DNA of 64,000 nucleotides from Cupriavidus respiraculi (GTDB lineage Bacteria; Pseudomonadota; Gammaproteobacteria; Burkholderiales; Burkholderiaceae): NCBI RefSeq assembly GCF_914271545.1, contig NZ_CAJZAH010000003.1, positions 62,001 to 126,000 of the forward strand, read 5' to 3'. Shown piece by piece: positions 56,939 to 64,000 of this stretch (position 1 is its first letter; each line of letters starts with the position of its first letter). The notes under the pieces were generated by a model. It saw only the letters and a program-made list of their open reading frames with translations, ran no database searches and was not told where the DNA came from. The position numbers and the translations under genes were made by a program.

Positions 56939-57349
56939 ATGATCCCGCCGCGCCGCAAGGCGCGAGGCCTGACCAGCATGCTGGCCGGCCTGGCCATGAC
57001 GGCCGCTCTGGCCCAGACGGGTCACGCCCGTCAGGCTCCGGAGTTCGATCCGGCCGCCACGCTGGGAACCATTGCGGTGCAGCAGTTGCCCAACGAAGCG
57101 CAGCAGACGCTACAGCGGATCGAGGCCGGCGGCCCGTTTCCCTATGCGAAGGATGGCTCCAGGTTCGGCAACTATGAACGCATCTTGCCCAGGCGGTCAC
57201 GGGGCTACTACCGTGAATACACGGTCAAGACACCAAGGAGCCGGAATCGGGGAGCGAAACGCATCGTTTGCGGCGGCGAAGAGCGCGCGACGAGCGACTG
57301 CTATTACACGGAAGACCACTACAACAGCTTCAAACGGATATCCAAATGA
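56939..57349 (+). CDS. Secreted guanyl-type ribonuclease (barnase/RNase Sa family)
   Basis: 136-residue microbial ribonuclease with a Sec signal peptide (MIPPRRKARGLTSMLAGLAM..., cleaved near 30). Catalytic residues of the family are in place: E93 in YREYTV, R108 in KRIV and H127 in TEDHYNSF. FPYAKDGSRFGNYE forms the guanine-binding region. C111 and C121 could form a disulfide. The upstream GTG gives no signal peptide. It overlaps the start of a barstar gene (ATGA), the usual toxin/inhibitor arrangement. Confidence 0.9.
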   Translation: MIPPRRKARGLTSMLAGLAMTAALAQTGHARQAPEFDPAATLGTIAVQQLPNEAQQTLQRIEAGGPFPYAKDGSRFGNYERILPRRSRGYYREYTVKTPRSRNRGAKRIVCGGEERATSDCYYTEDHYNSFKRISK

Positions 57350-57951
57350 TGACTGACATTTTCGGACTGGGCGACGCCCTTGCCGCCCGTGAAGAACGCG
57401 GCGCCGGAGATGGCTGGCAGCGGGCCCAGCAACAGGCCCAGAACCTTTATGACAGTGTGCTGATGATGCCCCGCTACGAGGTCGCGCACAAACTGCCACC
57501 CGCCTCCGCTCCGGTACCCCCGGTGGACACGGTCGGCAGCCCCGAGGCCGCCATGAATTTGTTCAAGACGGTGCGTCCGAACATCGTCCAATCGATCCGC
57601 GCATTCCGAGTGCCGGAGCTGGCGCAAGCCGCCGCCGATCTCGGCCAGCATTTTCTCTACGCCAACTGCGTCAACTGCGCGACCAAGGGCGAGGTGCTGG
57701 AAACCATCGCAACCGAGTTCCTGTTCCCGAAGCATTTCGGCAAGAACTTCGACGCGCTGGCCGATTGCCTGACCGACATGATCCACAAGTCCGGCGCCCA
57801 GCCCGGCTTCGTCATCGTCCTCGAGGGCTTGCCGTGTGCGCAGAAGTTCGACAAGGAAGCCCGCGAAACGCTGCTCGACGTTTTCCGTGACGCGGCGGAG
57901 TTCTGGGCCGAGCGCAAGGTGCAGTTCCGCGTCTTCTACTCGTTCGCCTGA
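57346..57951 (+). CDS. Barstar-family RNase inhibitor with N-terminal extension
   Basis: 201-residue cytoplasmic protein. Residues 102-201 match barstar: FPKHFGKNFDALADCLTD aligns the barnase-contacting acids with D136 and D140. Two cysteines lie in ANCVNC (108-111). Residues 1-100 are an extra region (MTDIFGLGDALAARE..., then Pro-rich) absent from the 90-residue Bacillus barstar. It is translationally coupled to the RNase gene and presumably protects the cell from it before export. The start is one of two adjacent ATG codons. Confidence 0.9.
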   Translation: MMTDIFGLGDALAAREERGAGDGWQRAQQQAQNLYDSVLMMPRYEVAHKLPPASAPVPPVDTVGSPEAAMNLFKTVRPNIVQSIRAFRVPELAQAAADLGQHFLYANCVNCATKGEVLETIATEFLFPKHFGKNFDALADCLTDMIHKSGAQPGFVIVLEGLPCAQKFDKEARETLLDVFRDAAEFWAERKVQFRVFYSFA

Positions 57952-57976
57952 TACGGCGCTCCCGCTCCATCCATGC

Positions 57977-58006
57977 AAAAGGCCCGTTCAACGGGCCTTT
58001 TGCTTT
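57977..58006. terminator. Bidirectional terminator between barstar and yidB-like genes
   Basis: AAAAGGCCCGTT (57977-57988) and AACGGGCCTTTT (57990-58001) are exact complements, with T-rich flanks on both strands. It can serve both convergent genes. Confidence 0.85.
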
Positions 58007-58024
58007 TTCAAGCGGCCGTGGCCG

Positions 58025-58573
58025 CTAGGCCGCGGGCGGCAGTTGGCCCTGCGGCGTCATCTGGTCGACCAGCTCGGGCAGTCCCTCGCTCAGCTGCGCC
58101 GCCACGTCCTGCTCGGACATGCCGGTACTGCCCGCCAGCGACTCGAGGGCGCCGGTGCCCTGCAGCGCGTGGCTCAGCGCGGCGGGCGACACCGGGCGAT
58201 TGGCTCCCGTGCCGATCCACGACTGGATCTGTTCCCCGAGGCCGGCATCGGCGAGGACATCGCGCAGCGCCCCAAGGCCGCCCGCGGCCATGCCGACCGC
58301 CTGGGCGTTGCCCGCCGCGCCGCCCTGGCCGCCGAGCAGCCCGCCCAGCAGCGCGCCCAGATCGAGCCCGCCCGGCTGGGCCGCCGCGTCGGCGTCGCCC
58401 GCCATGTCGCGCTGCGGATTGCCGCCGCGCCCGCGCATCGCCAGCATCGCCAGCAGGCCGAGGGCCAGCATCATCTTCGGATCCAGCCCGCCCGCGGCAC
58501 CCCCCGGTTGGCCTGGCTGGCCTTGACCGAGTTGTCCCAGCACACCGCCCAGTACGTTATCGAGAATGCCCAC
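58025..58573 (-). CDS. YidB-family (DUF937) protein
   Basis: 182-residue low-complexity protein rich in Gly, Ala, Leu and Gln. The N-terminal helix MGILDNVLGGVLGQLGQ, a hydrophobic segment MMLALGLLAMLAMRGRGG (about 34-51) and a helical C-terminal half (about 95-180; ALSHALQGTGALESLAG, SEQDVAAQLSEGLPELVDQ) match the YidB/DUF937 family. The function of these proteins is unknown. Convergent with the barstar gene. Confidence 0.8.
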   Translation of the reverse strand: MGILDNVLGGVLGQLGQGQPGQPGGAAGGLDPKMMLALGLLAMLAMRGRGGNPQRDMAGDADAAAQPGGLDLGALLGGLLGGQGGAAGNAQAVGMAAGGLGALRDVLADAGLGEQIQSWIGTGANRPVSPAALSHALQGTGALESLAGSTGMSEQDVAAQLSEGLPELVDQMTPQGQLPPAA

Positions 58574-58625
58574 GATCGACTCCTTGTCGAAGGGTTGCCC
58601 GGCGCGAACCGTCGGCCGGTGAATC

Positions 58626-59381
58626 TCAGAATCCGCCCAGCAGCGCGTTCAGGGCCGCCAGGCAGGCAAGCCCGGCGGTCTCCGTGCGCAGGATGCGCGG
58701 GCCGAGCGACACCGCCGTGAAGCCCTGGCGCAGCGCGGCCTCTTCCTCGTCGGGGGCGAGGCCGCCCTCGGGGCCGATCAGCAGCGTGACGCCCCCGGCC
58801 AGGATGCCCGGACGTTGGCGCTCCACCACCGCGACCAGCGATTCGGTGGCGCGCGGCGAAACCAGCAGACGCAGGCCGCCCTCCGTAGCGGCCCCGCCTT
58901 CGCGTGCAAGCCAGGTTTCCAAGTTAGTCGCGGGCGCGACGTGGGGCAAGCGGTTGCGGCCGCATTGTTCGCAGGCCGCCTCGACCAGCGCCCGCCAGTG
59001 CGCGTGCCGCTTCTCGGCGCGTTCGGCGTTCAGGCGCACCACGGCGCGCGCCGTCTGCAGCGGCTGCACCGCGCTCACGCCCAGTTCGACCGCCTTCTCG
59101 ATCAGCCAATCCATCTTGTCGCCGCCGGCCAGGCCCTGGGCCAGCGTGACACGGAACGGCAATTCCGATTCGCCCGCATCGTGGCTGCCGACGCGGGCGA
59201 CGGCATGGCGCTTGCCCATGTCGAGCAGCGTGGCGGCATGGCTGCCGCCGCGGCCGTCGAACAGCGTGATGGCATCGCCGGGCGCGAGCCGCAACACCTG
59301 GGCGTGGCGCACCACCCGTTCGGGCAGCGGCATCTCGATATCGGCCTGGATGGCCGTATCGACAAAAAAGCGGGGAGGCAT
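58626..59381 (-). CDS. rsmE: 16S rRNA m3U1498 methyltransferase
   Basis: 251-residue SPOUT-fold enzyme methylating U1498 of 16S rRNA. N-terminal PUA-like part (1-70; MPPRFFV, HAQVLRLAPGDAITLFDG) and the trefoil knot with LLIGPEGGLAPDEEEAAL (about 193-210) and SLGPRILRTETAGLACLAALN. The start was set at MPPRFF; the longer frame is not conserved. It lies 52 bases upstream of the yidB-like gene on the same strand and 35 after the VOC gene. Confidence 0.95.
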   Translation of the reverse strand: MPPRFFVDTAIQADIEMPLPERVVRHAQVLRLAPGDAITLFDGRGGSHAATLLDMGKRHAVARVGSHDAGESELPFRVTLAQGLAGGDKMDWLIEKAVELGVSAVQPLQTARAVVRLNAERAEKRHAHWRALVEAACEQCGRNRLPHVAPATNLETWLAREGGAATEGGLRLLVSPRATESLVAVVERQRPGILAGGVTLLIGPEGGLAPDEEEAALRQGFTAVSLGPRILRTETAGLACLAALNALLGGF

Positions 59382-59416
59382 CTGTTGCGAAAGACCTTGC
59401 TGAAGAAAAGGCGTGC

Positions 59417-59848
59417 TCAGGACCGAGGCGCGGCGGCGCCGGCCGCCAGCGGCCGGGCGAAGCCCCAGCGATACCCGTCCGGATCCTCGACCATGCAGTA
59501 GCGGTCGCCCCAGAACTGGTCGGCGGGCTGCATCAGGCTGATCGCCCCTGCCGCGACGGCGCGCTCGTGCATGGCGTCCACGTCGGCGCAGTACAGGTAG
59601 AACGTCTGCGGGCATTCGACGCCCATCGACCGCGGCGTGCGCGCGGTGCTGCCCCAGGCGCCTTCGGGCGCGAACATCACCACCAGTTCGCCCTGGTAGT
59701 GCATCTCGGCATGAGTGGGCACGCCGTTCTCGTCGACAAGATTTCCCAGCGTGAAACCGAACGCGCTGCTATAGAACTCGATGGCGCTGCGTCCATTGCC
59801 CACGGTCAGGTAGGGCGTCAGCCACGGGGTATTGGCGGGGCGGGTCAT
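59417..59848 (-). CDS. VOC-superfamily (glyoxalase-like) protein
   Basis: 143-residue single-module vicinal-oxygen-chelate protein of the PhnB-like type: TPYLTVGNGRSAIEFYSSAFG at the start, HAEMHYQGELVVMF, and the C-terminal strand WGDRYCMVEDPDGYRWGFA. Such proteins bind a metal and act on small molecules or confer resistance to fosfomycin- or bleomycin-like drugs; the substrate cannot be stated. The ATG follows AAGGAG on the minus strand. Confidence 0.85.
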   Translation of the reverse strand: MTRPANTPWLTPYLTVGNGRSAIEFYSSAFGFTLGNLVDENGVPTHAEMHYQGELVVMFAPEGAWGSTARTPRSMGVECPQTFYLYCADVDAMHERAVAAGAISLMQPADQFWGDRYCMVEDPDGYRWGFARPLAAGAAAPRS

Positions 59849-59919
59849 GGTCGTCTCCTTGGGCTGGAAACCCGGCGTGGCGGCGCTTGCATGCGGCCGG
59901 TCCGGTGCCGGCGAGAATA

Positions 59920-60798
59920 TCACGGGCGCGGTGGGCCTTCGCCCAGTGCGGCGTGCAGATGCAGCGGCAGGGCGAACAGCGCCTGGTGCAGGCCCGGGTG
60001 GTAGCAACGCAGCGCCTGCTGCATGTCCCAGTCGGCCAGCCGTCGCGCGAGCGACTGCGGGCACGCGCCGCGCACATCGACCGTATCGCTGGCGATGGCG
60101 ATGGCCCACAGCGCACCGTACGCGGGAACATAGGCGGTGAGCGGCTGCACCAGGGTGAAGTGCCCGCGCAGCCGTTCCAGCAGCAGCGCCGCGGTGCGCG
60201 GCCGGTGCCAGGGCGGGCCGAGGTGCAGCGACAGCGCGCCGCCGGGCGCAAGGCACCGCCGCGCCGCATGCAGGCCGGCCGTCTCGAACAGCGCCGAGGC
60301 GGGGCCGCCGTCGTCGGCTTCGGTCAGGTCGAACACGATCAGGTCGAAACGGCGGTCCTGCGCGGCGAATCGTTGCATCGTCGCCAGCGCGTCGCCGATC
60401 TCCACGGCGACGCGCGGATCGTCGAACGCGCCGCCGTGCAGGCCGCCGAGCCAGGTGCGCGCCAGCGCGATCACCCCGGCGTCCAGTTCGGCCACCACCA
60501 CTTCCCGCATGCCCGGCATGCGCAGCAGTTCGCGCGCCGAGGCGCCGTCGCCGCCGCCCACCACCAGCGCGCAGGCCGGCGCCCCGTGGGCCAGCGCCAT
60601 CGGGTGCACCATCAGCTCATGCTGGATGTAGCCGTCCGCTTCTGTGCTCATGATGCGGCCATCAAGCCGGAAGATGCGGCCGAACAGCGCGCTCTCGCCG
60701 ATTTCGATGTGCTGGTGCGGCGTTCGCACGGACGCCAGCAGCCGGATGTCCGCGAGCGTGGCGGCGGCGCCGGGGACCAGCCATTCGGCCCATTGCAA
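59920..60798 (-). CDS. Spermidine synthase-like aminopropyltransferase
   Basis: About 292-residue Rossmann-fold protein of the SpeE family. The dcSAM/nucleotide motif is VVGGGDGASARELLR, followed by VVVAELDAGVI, and the acidic Asp in FDLIVFDLTEADDGG is the expected proton acceptor. The start is uncertain: TTG at 60798 is used because ATGs at 60885/60909 would overlap the tkt start. The C-terminal part is more diverged than in E. coli SpeE, so it may be a related fused or specialised member. Divergent from tkt. Confidence 0.82.
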   Translation of the reverse strand: MQWAEWLVPGAAATLADIRLLASVRTPHQHIEIGESALFGRIFRLDGRIMSTEADGYIQHELMVHPMALAHGAPACALVVGGGDGASARELLRMPGMREVVVAELDAGVIALARTWLGGLHGGAFDDPRVAVEIGDALATMQRFAAQDRRFDLIVFDLTEADDGGPASALFETAGLHAARRCLAPGGALSLHLGPPWHRPRTAALLLERLRGHFTLVQPLTAYVPAYGALWAIAIASDTVDVRGACPQSLARRLADWDMQQALRCYHPGLHQALFALPLHLHAALGEGPPRP

Positions 60799-60883
60799 TG
60801 CGCCGTCGGCCGGGTAAGCTGGACCGGTTTTGCTACCTTGTTCTGCTAAAATTGCGGTTTTCCCGCCGCCAGGTTCCCGCCGC

Positions 60884-62914
60884 ATGTCCGTCCTCGCCCA
60901 TCCCGCCACCAGCCCCTACGCCTCGCAACCCGCCCAGATGATGGCCAATGCGATCCGCGTCCTTGCCATGGACGCCGTCCAGCAGGCCAATTCCGGCCAT
61001 CCCGGCATGCCGATGGGCATGGCGGATATCGCCGTGGCCCTGTGGAGCCGCCATCTGAAGCATAACCCGGCGAATCCGCAGTGGGCCGACCGCGACCGCT
61101 TCGTGCTGTCCAACGGCCATGGCTCGATGCTGCTGTACGCGCTGCTGCACCTGACCGGCTACGACCTGCCGGTCGCCGAACTGAAGAACTTCCGCCAGCT
61201 GCACAGCAAGACAGCCGGCCACCCGGAATACGCGATCACCCCGGGCGTGGAGACCACCACCGGCCCGCTGGGCCAGGGCATCACCAACGCGGTCGGCATG
61301 GCGCTCGCCGAGCGGCTGCTGGGCGAGGAGTTCAACCGCCCCGGCTTCGACATCGTCAACCACCACACCTACGTGTTCATGGGCGACGGCTGCCTGATGG
61401 AAGGCATCAGCCACGAGGCCTGCTCGCTCGCCGGTACGCTCAAGCTGAACAAGCTGATCGCGCTGTGGGACGACAACGGCATCTCGATCGACGGCGACGT
61501 CGAACACTGGTTCGCCGACGACACGCCCAAGCGCTTCGAGGCCTATGGCTGGAACGTGATCCGCGCGGTCGACGGCCATGACGTGAACGCCGTGGATGCC
61601 GCGATCGCCCAGGCCAAGGCCAGCGACAAGCCGACCCTGATCTGCTGCCGCACCGTGATCGGCAAGGGTTCGCCCAACAAGGCGGGCGGCCATGACGTGC
61701 ACGGCGCGCCGCTGGGCGGCGCGGAAATCCTCGCCACGCGCGAGGCGCTGGGCTGGGCGCACGAGCCGTTCGAGCTGCCGGAAGAGGTCTACACGGCCTG
61801 GGATGCCAAGGGCAATGGCGGCGCGCTGGAAAAGGCGTGGACTGCGCTATTCGAGGCCTACTCCGAGCGCTATGCCTACGAGGCCGGCGAGTTCGAGCGC
61901 CGCATGCGCGGGGAACTGCCGGGTGCGTTCGACGCCGCGGTCGACGCCTTCATCGCCAAGTGCGAGGAAAAGGCCGAGACCATCGCCACCCGCAAGGCCA
62001 GCCAGAACACCATCGAGGCCCTGGGCCCGGTGCTGCCCGAATTCCTCGGCGGCTCGGCCGACCTGACCGGCTCGAACCTGACCAACTGGTCCGGCAGCAA
62101 GGCGGTGCGCCACGATGCGTGGGGCAACCACATCAACTACGGCGTGCGCGAGTTCGGCATGAGCGCCATGATGAACGGCATCACGCTGCATGGGGGCTAC
62201 ATTCCCTACGGCGGCACGTTCCTGACGTTCTCGGACTACAGCCGCAATGCGCTGCGCATGGCCGCGCTGATGAAGATCCGCTCGCTGTTCGTCTTCACGC
62301 ACGACTCGATCGGCCTGGGCGAGGACGGCCCGACGCACCAGTCGATCGAGCATGTCGCCAGCCTGCGCCTGATTCCGAACATGGACGTCTGGCGTACCGC
62401 CGACACCACGGAAACGGCCGTGGCCTGGGCCGAGGCGATCCGCCGCCAGAACGGCCCGAGCTGCCTGATCTTCAGCCGCCAGAACCTGCCGTTCCAGCGC
62501 CGCGACGATGCCACCCGCGCCAATATCAAGCGCGGCGGCTATGTGCTGCGCGATGGCAGCAACCCGAAGACCCGCCGCCCCGACGCGGTGATCGTCGCCA
62601 CCGGCTCGGAAGTGGGCCTCGCGGTGGGCGCCGCCGAGCAGCTGGCCGCCGAGGGCGTGCACGTGCGCGTGGTGTCGGTGCCGTCGACCACCGTGTTCGA
62701 CAAGCAGGACGCCGCCTACAAGGCCGCGGTGCTGCCGGCCGGCGTGCCGCGCGTGGCGGTCGAAGCGGGCGTGACGGACTTCTGGTGGAAGTACCAGGTG
62801 CAGGCCGTGGTCGGCATCGACACCTTCGGCGAGTCCGCCCCGGCTGGCGTATTGTTCAAGCATTTCGGGTTCACCGTCGAGAACGTGGCGAACACCGTGA
62901 AAAGCGTGATCTGA
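60884..62914 (+). CDS. tkt: Transketolase
   Basis: 676-residue TPP-dependent enzyme of the pentose-phosphate and Calvin-type cycles. [22 protein letters not shown] opens the conserved part after a 15-residue leader; the TPP site reads [14 protein letters not shown], and [18 protein letters not shown] is in the pyrimidine domain. It precedes the gap gene by 92 bases, as in carbon-cycle operons. A TAAAAT -10-like hexamer is at 60847-60852. Which cycle it mainly serves is not visible here. Confidence 0.96.
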   Translation: MSVLAHPATSPYASQPAQMMANAIRVLAMDAVQQANSGHPGMPMGMADIAVALWSRHLKHNPANPQWADRDRFVLSNGHGSMLLYALLHLTGYDLPVAELKNFRQLHSKTAGHPEYAITPGVETTTGPLGQGITNAVGMALAERLLGEEFNRPGFDIVNHHTYVFMGDGCLMEGISHEACSLAGTLKLNKLIALWDDNGISIDGDVEHWFADDTPKRFEAYGWNVIRAVDGHDVNAVDAAIAQAKASDKPTLICCRTVIGKGSPNKAGGHDVHGAPLGGAEILATREALGWAHEPFELPEEVYTAWDAKGNGGALEKAWTALFEAYSERYAYEAGEFERRMRGELPGAFDAAVDAFIAKCEEKAETIATRKASQNTIEALGPVLPEFLGGSADLTGSNLTNWSGSKAVRHDAWGNHINYGVREFGMSAMMNGITLHGGYIPYGGTFLTFSDYSRNALRMAALMKIRSLFVFTHDSIGLGEDGPTHQSIEHVASLRLIPNMDVWRTADTTETAVAWAEAIRRQNGPSCLIFSRQNLPFQRRDDATRANIKRGGYVLRDGSNPKTRRPDAVIVATGSEVGLAVGAAEQLAAEGVHVRVVSVPSTTVFDKQDAAYKAAVLPAGVPRVAVEAGVTDFWWKYQVQAVVGIDTFGESAPAGVLFKHFGFTVENVANTVKSVI

Positions 62915-62991
62915 AGCCGAATTCGTAGCGCGTGGGGCCGGCGGACTTCGCGCCGGCGGCTCCCGCGGCCAACCGTATTTTTTTCCTCTAG

Positions 62992-64000
<1,009 letters not shown>

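Overview
The window is a gene-dense, high-GC stretch of a betaproteobacterial chromosome. Gene content and order (ffh beside a CcsA-type membrane gene, pilS-pilR-ampD-nrdA-nrdB, accB-accC-prmA, mpl beside a YqiA-type esterase and ubiC, a lysine/alanine histone H1-like protein, fused indolepyruvate ferredoxin oxidoreductase) point to Burkholderiaceae, most like Cupriavidus or Ralstonia. This is inferred from gene content; no rRNA or other taxonomic marker is present. No rRNA, tRNA, CRISPR array, transposase or phage gene was seen.

Layout. 1-9.3 kb: a lytic transglycosylase cut by the left edge, a 2OG-Fe(II) hydroxylase, hpt, ffh, a cytochrome c assembly-type protein, a small zinc-ribbon membrane protein, the PilS/PilR two-component pair and AmpD. 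9.4-14 kb: nrdA-nrdB, preceded by two NrdR-like boxes whose centres are 31 bp apart. 14.2-15.05 kb: an orphan protein of unknown family with three PSAPPYE repeats and an LYPSL motif. 15-18 kb: yciH (SUI1), rdgC and two lipoproteins facing each other across a region with nested inverted repeats. 18-28.2 kb: an accessory metabolic block with indolepyruvate ferredoxin oxidoreductase plus a divergent Lrp-type regulator, an aldo/keto reductase, a tautomerase with a divergent LysR regulator, a second LysR regulator, and an amidohydrolase-MHS transporter pair.

28.2-29.5 kb is a 1.3 kb gene-poor stretch very dense in GATGC/GCATC. It ends in a good promoter and the long leader of the histone H1-like gene, which is followed by hairpins and a REP-like inverted repeat. 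30.5-39.5 kb is a minus-strand block: lipoprotein, PfkB-type kinase, tpx, zinc-finger/DUF3426 protein, prmA, accC, accB, aroQ, a TlpA-like thioredoxin and a conserved hypothetical. 39.6-48.2 kb is a plus-strand block: mpl, esterase, ubiC, a FabG-like reductase, an RNB exoribonuclease, a TonB-like protein, aroE and mtgA. 48.2-54 kb: corA with a long hairpin-rich leader, a drug/metabolite transporter, pyrF, a CinA-family amidase, pgpA and thiL. 54.1-64 kb: maeB behind a perfect palindrome, a barnase-type secreted RNase with its barstar inhibitor, a YidB-like protein, rsmE, a VOC protein, a spermidine synthase-like protein, tkt and a gap gene cut by the right edge.

Most genes are housekeeping: dNTP synthesis, fatty-acid initiation, peptidoglycan recycling, shikimate and ubiquinone precursors, and central carbon metabolism. 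The parts that look unusual are the PSAPPYE/LYPSL protein (short motifs identical to viral late domains), the GATGC-rich tract before the histone-like gene, the RNase/barstar pair with a long extension on the inhibitor, the corA leader, and several exact palindromes placed as operators.
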